Shown here: piece by piece, positions 1-11,274 of the stretch
Layout of the letters: each line of letters opens with the position of its first letter
Position numbering within the stretch: the first letter of the stretch is position 1
Origin: Armigeres subalbatus
Lineage: Eukaryota; Arthropoda; Insecta; Diptera; Culicidae
DNA: 64,000 nt
Direction of reading: 5' to 3'
Assembly: GCF_024139115.2 (NCBI RefSeq)
Contig: NC_085140.1
Location: 45,726,180-45,790,179 of the forward strand
Made by a program: the position numbers and the translations under genes
Notes under the pieces: generated by a model
The model's database searches: none
What the model was told of the DNA's origin: nothing
What the model saw: only the letters and a program-made list of their open reading frames with translations

Positions 1-189
1 TAAATGATCTATGACGGCGCTACATAGAGGCAAAAATCGAAAATATGGAGGTTGATATATGAAGTCCACCCACATGCCTTTTACTTATTTTTTTTTAAAA
101 TAGTTGTTCCTATGTATGGCACCTATGAATTCCTTCCTATGAATAGCGCTTCGCGATATGAAAACAGCGCACCACTTCCGAAGTTAGGT

Positions 190-262
190 TTAACGTACGG
201 ATTATGAGAAAAATCCAACTTCGCTATCCCCCAATTCCGGTTTTCAACTGGATTGAGAATAT
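190..262. repeat. Fragment of a dispersed repeat shared with 25.64-25.71 kb
   Basis: The stretch containing TTAACGTACGGATTATGAG and CAACTTCGCTA recurs at about 25643-25710, where it forms one arm of a palindromic MITE (25520-25707). Only that arm is visible here, so this is a partial copy. No coding content is seen in the first 400 bases. Confidence 0.55.
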
Positions 263-411
263 TAAGTAAGTATCCGTTCAGCAACATTTTTATTAGAGTG
301 ATTTTTTTATATAAAATATTATATTGGTCAAATTCTTAAGTCCATTAACCAAACTTAGGAGAACACAATCTACCGAAAGAACAAGTACTATTGTATTTCT
401 GTATTGGAGGT

Positions 412-645
412 TGGAGGTTTGCTTAGCCGTGCGATAAGATTCAGTTCGGTTTCCGGTCCGGTCTAGGAAAATTTCAGAATGGAAAATTTCTCGACTTCCT
501 TGTGCATTAACGTATCATCGTGCAAAAATAGTAACTCGGCTCAGAAACCTCACAGTTAACAACTATGGAAGTGCTTAATGAACAGCGAGCTGCTAAGTGG
601 TAATGTCCCAGTGGGGGATGTAATGCCAATGAGAAGAAGAAGAAG
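412..645 (+). mobile_element. tRNA-derived SINE, degraded head, with target duplication
   Basis: This copy belongs to the SINE family seen five more times in the window. The shared body includes the GGTCTAGG...TTTTCGG-type block, 'cttagaaacctc', 'aagtgcttaatgaac' and a 'gatgtaatgccaat' end followed by GAAGAAGAAG. The 11-bp direct repeat GTATTGGAGGT flanks it at 401-411 and 646-656, as expected for LINE-driven insertion. The tRNA-like head with A and B boxes is eroded. It resembles mosquito Feilai-type tRNA SINEs, but that name is from memory. Confidence 0.85.
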
Positions 646-1415
646 GTATTGGAGGTGACAGCACTCCCCAGTACTGAGAAGTTATGAAGTTTGGTACCTA
701 GCGCCTATGCGGCACTCATTAAATGAGAACCAATTAATGAGATCCAGAACACGGGTTAGGAGCCTCACGATAATCCAGTGTAATGCACCAGCCAATGCTA
801 CCGAGTTACAGGACAGAGACTATGTTTACAGTGAACTAAATGTCGTCATGGATAAAGTTCCGAAGGGTGAATACAGGATCTAGACTTCAATGTGAATATC
901 GGCTCCGACAACACGGACTATGAACGTGTCAAGCGAATTAATGGTCTCGGAGAAATGAGCGGAAGCGATGAGCTGTTACGAGAATTCAATTCTGTAGGAA
1001 TAACGACATGGTTATTGTGAGTATGGGGTTTGAGTAAGATACCTTCAGCGTATGTTTAGGTGCATAGATTTACACCTCAACTTGTCAACCGGCGATCAGC
1101 TAGCCATGACTCGGCCTCTTTTTGTCAGATCTCCGTGGTGTGCACACGTATCCACGGAGCGCCGCTTTCATTATTACAGTCCCATCCCGATTTTGGCAAC
1201 ACCCGTTTTTGTCTACCCCCGATTTTGGCAACACCCGTTTTTGGCAACATTTTCTTCCCGATTTTGGCAACAACCTCGAAAATATTTTTTTTATTACTTA
1301 TTAGAGCTAAAACCTTTTTATTAATATGTTATAGGATAAACAAAACCAAAAGTGAGTGTCATTAAGGTTTATATGCGTATTATGGGCTATGTACGTATAG
1401 TGGGTACTTTCACTG

Positions 1416-1578
1416 AATTCTCGCTTAACTTTTCAAAAGGACCTAAGTAACATTTTTTTCATGAATTAATTTGAGTAGCGCAATCAACAGAACAACATGA
1501 GAGCTATTGATTGCAGTATTCAAATTAGTTCATGAAAAAAATGTTACTTAGGTCCTTTTGAAAAGTTAAGCGAGAATT
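1416..1578. mobile_element. Palindromic MITE with AATTCTCGC termini
   Basis: About 75 bp at the left (AATTCTCGCTTAACTTTTCA onward) is repeated inverted at the right with few mismatches, leaving a loop of about 15-20 bp around AACAACATGAGAGC. It has no coding capacity. The terminal AATTCTCGC is shared with the otherwise different MITE at 58127-58389. The target duplication is uncertain. Confidence 0.8.
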
Positions 1579-1579
1579 A

Positions 1580-4500
1580 ATGAACCACCACTCGTATTAC
1601 CGCTCATTGCAAACAATGTCTATTGAAACTTTTCTGCTCTTTTTATTCACGTTTTCCATGTCCCTATTCACACTACCCTAATCTAACCAGCCCACCGTAG
1701 AATGTCGTATTTTTTGGCATCTCACTGATTTTGCCGTCGATAAGCTATTAAGCGAAGCCCGCTGTTTACATCACAATACAACCGATACTGCATGAGTGAT
1801 CCAGGAACAAGCAACCCCAGTAGGTTTAATTGCTAGTGCTTGGCACATTCGATTTAAAAAATGCGCTGTCTAGCCATCAAGTCGTTAAGCTCATTACGCG
1901 CCTCTTTTCTGGTATCAGCCGAGAAACTGTCATTTTATTTTTTATCCGTCTTTCTGCTGAATTCCCGTATAGAAAATAAGCAACATTTTTATTTCCTTAT
2001 TGTTTAAAATTTACGCAAATTTGTCTAGCGATTAATATCAGAACACTGTTGGCTTTTCCATTTTCCTGATGTGTCAATTGCATAACGAGCCTTTTGATTC
2101 CAGCATGTTTGCCAACAGTTCAACAGTAATGGTAAGAGTTTGGTAACATGTAACCGTAAGGCTCTCGAAAAAAATCGGGTTAATCTAAGCCTACTTGGTT
2201 CTCTGCCGCGGGGCAAGTTATGAGCTTCCTAAGATCTTCGAAATTGAACATTCGATGATTCGTGACGATGACGCCCAAGTAACAATCTCAATGCTTCGAA
2301 GATTTATGCTAGTTTTATAGAGGTTTTATTACGGCATGTAGAAATGCTTTAAGTTTTATTTTGGTTTTATTCAGTTGTCATTTAATTAGATCCGCAAGAG
2401 TACTTGAGAACTACGTTTTGAATTCCAATATAAAACCACAGCTCTTTAGGTTTTATAATGCTCCTGTGTTTCTCCTCAGAGCTTAAAAATCGAACTGACA
2501 TAAAGCCAGCAGTTAAGTTATATGTTGGTTTTGATCAAGACTTATAAAAGCTGCCAAGCTTCGTAGAGTCCTGTATAAAACCCACATTTAACCTTTACTC
2601 CTAAAGAAGAACTGCATAGGAATACGAAGCTTGAAACTACTACTATGAATAGAAACCAAATTTTCAGCACAAATTGTTTGACCCACGGAAGTTTTTTCAT
2701 TTCGCTTTCAGTCGAAAATGAAAAAAAAAACATTGGCAGTTTTTTCTATGTCGTGAATTATGTAGGGGAACTGAAAATACATTCATCTTATCGGGAAGCA
2801 AAGAAATACGGCACCAATTTCTTCGCTTCTTTTTGTCAACATGCGAGCTCCTGGTGAAAAAAATCATGCTTTCAATGGGATGAACATCGGAGCCATGAGA
2901 TGAAATCCAGGAGCAGTTCCCTTATATATTTAAGTCGTCGAAAAAACTGTTCAAACAGGATTTGCCCATGAGGGGTATGAAAATATGTATTTAATCCATA
3001 CATGGTTTTCCAATTTAACACGAGTAAAACACTTTTATGGTACAAAATATACCATTTAACAATTGCCACTATATGCTTTTTAATTGAAATACTTACTTTT
3101 AAAAGTACTTGCATTCGACGCCGAGGGCAGAAAAAGTTTGTTTATGATTTTTTTATATTTGTCTACATTGTCATGTTGTCATTATATATAAAACTACCAA
3201 GCTTTAGGTTTGACCAAGATAAAACTTGCTAGTAGTAACATGGTCTTGAGAAAGGCCAAGATAAAACCTCTAGTTGTTTGAAATGCCAAGATAGGGCCAG
3301 TTCAGGAGTAATGGTTATATAGAAGCATATTTAATGCAATCAAAGTTTTATTCGAAAAAATGTCGCCGATATGAAAAAAATAATGAATTTCATAATCGAA
3401 ATATCATGCAAATTTCTGTTTCACCTTTTAAACGGTAAAATTGGTCATCCTAATAAGTTTTAGGAACAATGCTTTGATTATTTGATCAAACAAAATGGTT
3501 ATTCATTGAAATTATTTCTAAAGTAATTAACTAAGGCAATTAATTAAACTTGAAAAATTCTAAATAATAACAAATTAACGAAGCGCATTGTTAAAATGCT
3601 GATTATTTATCATGGTTTCACCATGAAAAATCCCTGGCATACCTTCAAGCATGCATAGAACACTTAAAGCCAGATATGAACTATTATTGAACTTGCTGAT
3701 AATAATTCTTTTATTTTTGTTGTTGACATGTAATCCATGTATTGCAGGAAGAAAACATATTTTTTTCGAATACAAACAATAAACAAATAATCAACCTGTT
3801 TCATTGTTTCATTATCGGCTTATTTGTTGTTGTATCATAGTCATGAAGTGGTTGTATCATGGTTATATAATGGTTCTCAAAACCACCTAGTCTAGAGAAA
3901 GTTTTATATTGGATGTTTTATGTGAGGCTTGAAGTATATTATAAAACCGTTGGTTCTGAACTGGAACGCATATTAGGTTTTAATGATTGCAATAAAACTG
4001 GGCCAACTGGCTGTAACATGGTTATATAGAAATCTACAGGAGGTTGTGGAAACTGCGAGGACTGCATGGAAGGTTTTGAGATTAGGTTTTGAAGAACGCT
4101 ATAAAACTCTGATACAACCTCAATTGTTACTTGGGCGTTTAATGGTCTTCAACGCTCACCATTCACCAATGGAAGTCGATTGAGTGAAGCGAATCACTTG
4201 GTAATACAACAATGAGCGTCGTCCCGGTGCGCTGATAGAAAAAGCCATTCGAGCATTTTAAAAATGACGACCTCTATGAGTCTGGAACTCTAGTACACTG
4301 AATGGGAGGCGTTGATATTTTCTCTCGACTCTCGATCACATTGAAAGAAGGGCGAATGAAGGAGAACACATGATTTGGTTTGATTGTTTGGTTCATTATA
4401 CTAGAGCAAGCGGGGTACGAATGCAAAAATCATTGCTTACATGAATACCTCACCACGGCTTGGCTTGTTAGACGGTTTTGCTCATGGTTTCACAGCAACA

Positions 4501-4725
4501 ATCGCTCTTACTCGTTGTTTGGCATCCATCTGAGTGAGACAATTCACTCATTGGCTATGGATGTAGCATAGATTGCAATAGATCAATGCTCACAATGCTC
4601 ACTCACTCACACTTCCAATGTCTGCTCTCGAGTGTTCTGTTTGTGAGTTCCCATGAGATCGCTGGTGTAATTCTAGCTGCTTCGATAGGCGAGTGATGCA
4701 TCACATGTGGTTTTATTATTCAGCC
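1580..4725. other. Gene-free stretch with dispersed GGTTTTAT/ATAAAACC motifs
   Basis: No coding region is supported. Between about 2310-2600, 3220-3320 and 3840-4110 the short motif GGTTTTAT, its complement, and variants such as GGTTATATA occur in unusual density on both strands. They leave motif-poor AT-rich sequence between them. This is the pattern of subterminal transposase-binding repeats in a non-autonomous DNA transposon, but clean terminal inverted repeats were not located. The small ORFs here show no recognisable protein. Confidence 0.4.
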
Positions 4726-4729
4726 TATG

Positions 4730-5165
4730 ACCGGAGTGGCCTCTGCGTTACATAACAGTCGTCTCCGTCCACTGCTGTACATTACCAGTCACGCAGTCTA
4801 CAGAGGGTCCGTAAATCGTCTTCCACCTGATCGATCCACCTTGATCGCTGCACACCTCGCCTTCTTGTGCCTATCGGATCGTTGTAGAGAACCATTTTTA
4901 CTCCAAGTGCGCGTTGGTCCTCCACAAGCATTGCCCATATCTCGTACGTACGCTTTCCTGCCACGTTGCGTCTCCGAATTTGTCTGCTGATATCGTTATC
5001 GGAGGTCAAGTGAGCTCAAGTACACGAATTCTTCAACCACCTTGATTTTGTCGAATAGCCGTTATCTTCTCTTGAGCGTACTTCGTCTTCAACGTGTTAA
5101 TCACTAGTCCGATCTGCTTTGCTTCCCTCTTTAGTCTGATGTAGGATTCTTCCATCGTTTCAAAG
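4730..5165 (-). pseudogene. LINE reverse-transcriptase C-terminal fragment
   Basis: The minus strand encodes pieces related to the LINE at 6975-7440: REAKQIGLVINTLKTKYAQ near 5140-5070, SDNDISRQIRRR near 5000, and RRRGVQRSRWIDQVEDDLRTL near 4850-4790. Reading-frame breaks separate them, so this is a dead fragment. It lies inside the large TA-flanked element at 1177-6324. Confidence 0.65.
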
Positions 5166-5926
5166 CTATAATAATGAACGTAGTGCATGGAGAACTGGAG
5201 TGAGATGACCTGCAGCGAGCACCAGTAGGTTGACTGCTATCGAGTGTCAGAGGTGGCATGCCGCAAATGGTCTTCCAGCTTCACTTGGCCACACTATCAC
5301 TCGTAGTGCGAGGTGCACATAGTGCTCATGGCTCGATCATTGCCGCCTGAAATATTCCTGGCTTGAGTGCTAGGAGACCGACTAGTGCAACGGGTTTTGG
5401 TTTCAGTAAGTCGAGTGTAGTTAACCCATACTCACACTACATTGGTTACGCTTGACCAATGTGCAGAATGCAGATTTCCGTTACCATTTTTTAAAGCAAT
5501 GGAATGTCTTATGCCTTGCGTTCATTTTTCCATAATGTCAACGAAAATTATGCACAGAACTTTACTCTTAATTACACCGACCACAATAAAGTTTGCCTCC
5601 ATCAAAATCCATTTTATAAGAATCCGAAATTTGTAGCACATTTAGTTATCTTGTATCCATCGGATCGCTATTTGATTTATATAGTGAATTATGATAAAAA
5701 CAAGCATTTTAGGTGGACTAAAATTTATATGAGATGTCAGATTGAAGTCAGCACTTCAATAGACTACTATAGAAACTTTTTTTTATCACTACAATTTTTT
5801 GTAAGGACATGGCCGACGCTATTCTCAATTTCAAATATTATTTATTATTAAATTTGTATTATGAAATTGTCTAATTAGTTACATTGTCGTTTGATTACCA
5901 TTCTTGAGTTTGTTTCAATTTTGTTT
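5166..5926. other. No feature recognised
   Basis: AT-rich intergenic sequence. Short ORFs of 60-115 codons here have no recognisable motifs and AT-rich codon usage unlike the host genes. I see nothing reportable. Confidence 0.5.
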
Positions 5927-5928
5927 TA

Positions 5929-6092
5929 AGGGATCGTACACTTATTACGTGAGCAATTTTTCTGGATTTTTCGACCCCCTCCCCCATGTACGATTTTTTT
6001 CATACAAATGATTTTTTATTTATATGGAGCGTAAGATATTGACCGGCCACCCCTCCCCCCATAAGTGCTTACGTAATATGTGTACGGCCCCT
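5929..6092. mobile_element. TA-flanked palindromic MITE (AGGG..CGTACAC termini)
   Basis: The left end AGGGATCGTACACTTATTAC and the inverted right end AGGGGCCGTACACATATTAC match over about 55 bp, including a C-rich CCCCCTCCCCC block near the centre. TA dinucleotides flank both ends (5927-5928 and 6093-6094), fitting a Tc1/mariner-type target. It has no coding capacity. Confidence 0.8.
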
Positions 6093-7609
6093 TAGCTACA
6101 ATCCCCGAGTTATGAATAATATCGCAAAAATGACAATTATGATGCACGTGCATCACTCAAACACACTTCACATACTTTGTAGTACATATTCTAAGTATTT
6201 AGCTTCAATCATGCAAACAAAAAAAAATTGAAATTTTGTATGAAATTTTTTTCCCGTTTTTGGCAACATCCCTATTTTGGCAACATTAAAATCCGGTCGT
6301 GTTGCCAAAATCGGGAAGCGACTGTATTTCGTTCTGGCCATTTAGGGTCACACATTTTGGCGATTCAGTCAGTATATTTTATGGTTCCTGTCGCTGGTTT
6401 CATAAGGTTCGTTGAATTCAAGTGCTTATTTGTGAAGAACAAAATATTTTATGGTTTAAAAAATTACAAGACGCGTCTGGAGGACCGTCGGAAAATGGTT
6501 TGTAATTTGTATGTGCACGCCACGGAAATCTGACAATGAGAGGCCGAGTCATGGCTTGCTGCTCGCCGGTTGACACGTTGTAATGTTAATTTTTGATGAC
6601 TATGGTGTCTGAAATAAACGCAGCTCTTTCATCGCGTCTGACCATCACTAAAATTAGCGACAAATTGCTCGGATTCAGCGGAAGGAGAAGAGGCTCCAAT
6701 GACGATTTAACACACACGTACTAGAAGATCCCGCCATGAAGAGGAAGAGATCGTTCGTTGGAGAAATTAGTACTCTGGCTGCGTATGTTACGGAAGCTGG
6801 CAGCGTAGAAGATCAGTGAATAATAATCAAGAATGCCTTTAAAGTGAATAATCTTTGTGAATTGCGCATTGACGCATAGAAAACAAACGCGGCTGCAAAT
6901 GTAACAAGCGAGCGTGGGTGGACTTCCTGGATGACGAAAGGGAGAATGCTAGATAAAATACCAGTTAATGCATTGGTTAGATCACTTCATGGGCACAGCT
7001 AAACGGATTGGACTAGTCATCAACATTTCGGAGACGAAGTACATGATAGGAAGAGGCTCAAGAGAGGTCTATGTAAGCCACCCACTATGAGTTTCTATCG
7101 GTGGTGACGAAATCGAGGTGATTGAAGAATTCGTGTACTTGGGCTCACTAATGACCGCCGATAACGATACCAGCAGAGAAATTCGGAGACGCATCATGGC
7201 AGGAAATCGTACGTACTTTGGACTCCGCAAGACGCTCCGATCGAATAGAGTTCGCCGCCATACCAAACTGACAATCTACAAAACGCTTATTAGACCGATA
7301 ATTCTCTACGTTCACGAGACCTGGACTGGACAATGCTCGTGGAGGACCAACATGCACTGGGAATTTTCGAAAGGAAAGTGCTGCGTACCATCTATGGTGG
7401 GGTGCAGATGGCGGACGATACCGGACCGAGCTGAATGAAGAAGACTTTCATGTATTGCTCGGGCCACTCCGGCCTTAGTCTGGTAATAAATGAATAAATA
7501 GATAACTTCGAGCATCTTCTTCAAAGTTTCGACGCTCGACCAACCATCAAAATCTCGGCATGATCGCCAAGGATGCGATGCATTGCCCGTGTCAACCACA
7601 AAACTCTAT

Positions 7610-8015
7610 CACCGCAGGAGAATGAAGCAGGGGTCGCTCGCACATCTGCAGCGATAAACAGAGTAAGCTGAACGATCTGGCCGAATGCTCCTCTGCGGTG
7701 GGTCTCACCATCAACATCATTAGCACCAAATCGTTAGATGTCAACCACACCATCATTATGATAGCTGGGCAAGCAGTGGAGAAGGTCGAAAACTTTCAAT
7801 ATCTTGACAGTCAGTTAGCCAAGGCTAATGGAACCAAAATCGACATAGGAGCACGGAACAAGAAGATTAGGGCGGCTTTTGCGAGGTCACGAAATATCTA
7901 AAAATCCAATAAGATTACTCAACGCACCAACATTCCAACCTAATATATTTTGTTGTGCGCCAGTGACATTTGGTGTCAAATCACGCCAAAGTTGCAAGTA
8001 TTCATCAACCTAGCT
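7610..8015 (+). pseudogene. LINE reverse-transcriptase C-terminal fragment (second family)
   Basis: Plus-strand translation gives KLNDLAECSSAVGLTINI, STKSLDVN, AGQAVEKVENFQYLDSQLA, GTKIDIGARNKKIRAAFA and, after a frame change, ASDIWCQ...KLQVFIN. This order is the thumb/C-terminal region of endonuclease-type LINE reverse transcriptases. Catalytic motifs are absent and the frame is broken. It differs from the LINE ending at 7500. Confidence 0.65.
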
Positions 8016-8495
8016 AGTTTGCTAGCTGGCTGGCTTTCATTTTCAGACTCAATCAAAAATAGGGCACTGCACGAACGAATCGCTTTCTCTTTTGTTCTTC
8101 ATGAAAGTTCGAAAACAACAAGGCCAGTAAATGTCAATTTTGACAGTAAGTAGCCTTGTTGTGTACTAGTTTCTTTGCAGTGAGGAAAACAAGAAGCAGT
8201 CTGTATAGTGCCCTATATCTCTGTCCGCACCCAGTGACTGCTTAGATTGTCGTGCCTATTGGTCTACATATTTTGGTCACAGCTGTACCACTGTTGGTAT
8301 TGTACGTGGATTACCCTATTGGACCCGACCGTTCGAAATAATCGCTTCTTGAACAGTCGTTAAAATCGCCGTTTTCACCTTCATACCCGTTTTCATAGTA
8401 AAATCTGTCAAAACTGACGTGCTTTGTGCTGTTTCCCTCGGACTTCTCTTTCTTTTTCCGATGTTCTGACATCTGTTTTGACAGATAACTTATTT
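8016..8495. other. No gene; short inverted repeat near 8400-8488
   Basis: No coding region is supported. AAATCTGTCAAAAC near 8400 and GTTTTGACAGAT near 8473 are inverted copies, which may be a small degraded MITE. Nothing else was recognised. Confidence 0.4.
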
Positions 8496-8497
8496 AC

Positions 8498-8750
8498 TTA
8501 TGGATCCTGTACACCTCCGGTGGTGCAAAGGGCCGACTTGAAAGATCTCCATCCTGAGCGTTGCCCGGCTATCGCTTTAACCTGTTGCCAGGTTAGATTT
8601 CGGTCGACTTCTTTTATTTCTTTATTGAGGCTTCGCCGCCATGAGCCTCTGGGTCTGCCTCTGCTGCGATGTCCCGCTGGGTTCCAGTCTAATGCTTGTT
8701 TACAGATTTCGTTTCCGCCCCTACGTAGAGTGTGGCCGACCCATTGTTCA
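8498..8750 (-). pseudogene. LINE ORF2 extreme C-terminus
   Basis: The minus strand encodes WVGHTLRRGGNEICKQALD, RGRPRGSWRRSLNKEIKEV, LTWQQVKAIAGQRSGWRSF and then SALCTTGGVQDP, the characteristic tail of endonuclease/reverse-transcriptase LINE proteins. Upstream coding (higher coordinates) is cut by SINE sequence at about 8750. The ORF's first residues (MKVLNEQ) are SINE-derived, so this is a chimeric junction rather than a gene start. Confidence 0.7.
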
Positions 8751-8968
8751 TTCAGCACTTTCACAATTATTAACTGCGAGGTTTCTAAGCCATGTTACCA
8801 TTTTTGCATTCGTATATCATGAGGCTAACACGATGATGCTTTTATGCCCAGGGAAATAGAGCCAATTACCAATCCGAAAATTGTCTAGACCGGCACCGGG
8901 AATCGAACCTAGCCACCCTCAGCATGGTCTTGCTTTGTAGCCGCGCGTCTTACCGCTAGGCCGAATTT
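8750..8968 (-). mobile_element. tRNA-derived SINE (3'-truncated copy)
   Basis: Minus-strand copy of the common SINE. The head lies at the right, with the inverted A-box region and a B-box GGTTCGATTCCCGG near 8905, then the 'GGTAACATGGCTTAGAAACC' body. The SINE 3' end is lost at the junction with the LINE fragment at about 8750. Confidence 0.8.
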
Positions 8969-8969
8969 T

Positions 8970-11090
8970 TAATTGACATTCAATGAATGTTAACCAACAA
9001 CAGCGAAACATCAGAAATTTCTGGAATTGAAATAAAAATTTATTATCATACTTTTACTTACATATCAGGTTGCGATTCCTTGACATAAATCCTACGCTCT
9101 GCTTCCGAAAAACACATACACATACACAGGAAATGAATGAACACAACTGCTAAAGCTTTACTACTCACACTTTACAGCACTAATGATTGATGCACATATT
9201 TGCTGGCTTCTTCTCGATTTCACTTGCGAGTCGCCTTTCTCTCGAGAATGAATAACAACAGACAATAATTACAACCAGCAGCACTAGAACGACTCGCATT
9301 CCCCCACGTGCACATAAATCACTCAAAGCGCGATCGTTAACCCGAATATCTCCCTTTTACTTTTCTTCGTTCTTCACCTTAATGCACTTGCATTACTTTC
9401 GTTTGACGTTCACAATTCATCCGGCATAACTGATGCACCTTCCACTTGCAACTAAAAGCGCAGTATAATGCACCGAGCAAATCGAGTGATACCTACAAGA
9501 TTTTTGCATGATTCGTTTGCTTCAGTGTAAATATAATAAGCTTGAGGAAACGCTAAATTGAATTCAGATTAAAAGCAACAAACATGGACCACCTCGATGG
9601 AGATTCAAGGACTATCGAAATTAAATTATTATCAGTTCCGATTATTGTAGCGATAAATTTTCAATTAGACACCACTGAAACAAATCGATAGTGCGAAACC
9701 ATATGGTTATTCCGATGCCAGCCATTAGGAAACCACTCGATGACGTTCGAGTTTTCACGATCAATCACTAAACCGGCAGACGACCAAAGCAAGAAAGCTG
9801 CCCGTCATATGTTTTACTCCGCATGTTTTCCTTCTATCTCCGGGTAAAATTAGATTTTTGAAGCACTTCACAATCACAACAGAGACCGACGTCTCCGGTT
9901 TTTAAAGCTGAAACAAGAACCATTCAAGCATTTCAGCCTTGGAGAAAATATGAAGTCCTGTGTAGAAACGATCATTGAAACGGAAATTTTTCACGGTTTA
10001 CACCATTTTCGATTTGTATCATGTCGAGAAAAAAAAATCTCGATTAGCGAATAACGAACCTCAATTCATCACTACCCATAAGAATATTAACTTTTTACAT
10101 AGAGACATATAGGAAGGCACTTAAAGAAGCAAATAAATAATTTATCATACTGAAAGAGAATTTCACGTCGCGCTACTACAGTACACTTGCGCCACTTTTC
10201 AAGCAACGTTCATTTTTTTCGCGGTCGTAGTCGTTATGGAAATCCACCACAAAATGTAGGTCCTCGTTATTGAATCATTTTCGCGCGTCACATCCCTAAA
10301 CGTCGGTGATCGTTCCCTGCTGATACACGATCGCAGAATAGGAATCGCGGAAATCGACGTAATGCGGAAACTTGGCAGAGCGAACGTCTGAAATGCGACT
10401 AAACCGGCTGGTAGGGAAATTGTGTCTCACACATTCTACCACCACCAGCCGGTTGGAAAATCTCTGTTGGGATCAGCCTATACGGCACATGCATGGGCCG
10501 TGAGGGAGGACCAGCGGAGGCAACCCAGAATATCACTACAGACCGTCTACGTCGTCAACAAAGACTACGACTACGGTGAGCCATCATGAGTGAGAGTGAA
10601 GTCAAAATGTGTATTTATAAATTTTCAATTACGATGCACGAGAACACCGAAAACCGATGGAAATGGGGAAAATCTATGTGGGCAAACAAAAGTGACACAT
10701 GTGTGCCCGTAGTCGAAGGAAATACAAACATCACATACCTACATATCTTAGAATAGAATAAGAGGTATCAAATGCTTTACACAATGATAAATAGATACGT
10801 GCGCATTGCGCGAGACGAATTGTAAACAATGGGAGACGTACATTAAGTACTTTCGAAGTTTCGTAAGCACATTTGTTCGGCATTTCTCCCCCATTGAGCA
10901 CAAACACGATGATGCGTGAGGCTTAGGTGAAATATTCGTAATATTTTGCCGCGATCAGCTGTCGTAAATTTGGCTGCTTCTGCGCATGTTCTCGCGAAAT
11001 ACTTTCACCGCTTGGATGCAACTGTTGAAGCGTTGCGTTGGGACATTCTCATTTTTCTTAGACTTTGTTTGTAAAACCAGCGAGAAATAA
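8970..11090. other. Gene-free, mostly unique-looking sequence
   Basis: No ORF longer than 60 codons and no TE family was recognised. The stretch 10300-10600 (ACCACCACCAGCCGGTTGG, then a possible splice donor CGGTGAGCC near 10574) has a less AT-rich composition. It could be an untranslated first exon or promoter of a gene outside the window. No coding evidence exists for that. Confidence 0.4.
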
Positions 11091-11274
11091 CAAATGGCGG
11101 TTTTATTATTTTGGTACGGCATGAGATCACAGTTGCCTCAAGACATGTCATGTTTTCGTCGAGAACAAAATTGTAAAATTACGCCATCTACGACTTCGTC
11201 GCGTTTATTTTTAAGGCATTATATTCCTCTTCGTCATCTTTCTTTTCTTTGTCTGGTTGGTCTACTTCGTTTTC

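Larger units (their letters stand above)
1177..6324. mobile_element. 5.1-kb TA-flanked DNA element with CAGT termini (Tc1/mariner-pogo type), non-autonomous
   Basis: The left end CAGTCCCATCCCGATTTTGG and the right end (inverted CAGTCGCTTCCCGATTTTGG) are near-matching terminal inverted repeats, each flanked by TA (1175-1176 and 6325-6326). The CCCGATTTTGGCAACA motif recurs several times at 1190-1275 and 6248-6317, as subterminal repeats do. A TA target and CAGT ends fit Tc1/mariner-pogo superfamily elements. No transposase is readable inside. The interior holds other debris (MITEs at 1416 and 5929, a LINE piece at 4730-5165). It could instead be two separate ends. Confidence 0.55.
1078..6580. 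mobile_element. Long-palindrome MITE interrupted by a nested element
   Basis: The left arm (1078 to about 1165) and the inverted right arm (about 6505-6580) share about 85 bp. This includes GTCAACCGGCGA, AGCCATGACTCGGCCTCT, a TGTCAGAT block and CCGTGG near GTGCACAC. Without the TA-flanked element at 1177-6324 the arms would lie about 250-300 bp apart, a normal foldback MITE size. It sits inside the endonuclease region of the LINE at 740-7500. Exact termini and target duplication are not clear. Confidence 0.65.
740..7500 (+). mobile_element. Decayed non-LTR retrotransposon (LINE), split by a 5.5-kb nested insertion
   Basis: Three separated pieces read in the same direction and look like one LINE. 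About 740-1045 encodes an AP-type endonuclease stretch (IQCNAPANATEL, MDKVPKGEY, IGSDNTDYE). About 6590-6850 encodes the end of the endonuclease and linker (IASDHH, RFNTHVLEDPA, EAGSVEDQ). About 6975-7440 encodes the reverse-transcriptase C-terminus (GLVIN, EEFVYLGSL, IRRRIMAGNR, IYKTLIRP). The tail near 7470-7500 has CTTAGTCTGGTAATAAATG followed by AATAAATAG. The RT core is missing and stops and frameshifts are common. The gap coincides with the palindromic insertion at 1078-6580. The clade is unresolved; RTE/BovB-like is possible. Confidence 0.7.

Noticed and set aside
1052..1365. Overlapping ORFs of 60-101 residues
   Set aside because: Three frames are open over the CCCGATTTTGGCAACA repeats of a DNA element. 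None resembles a protein.
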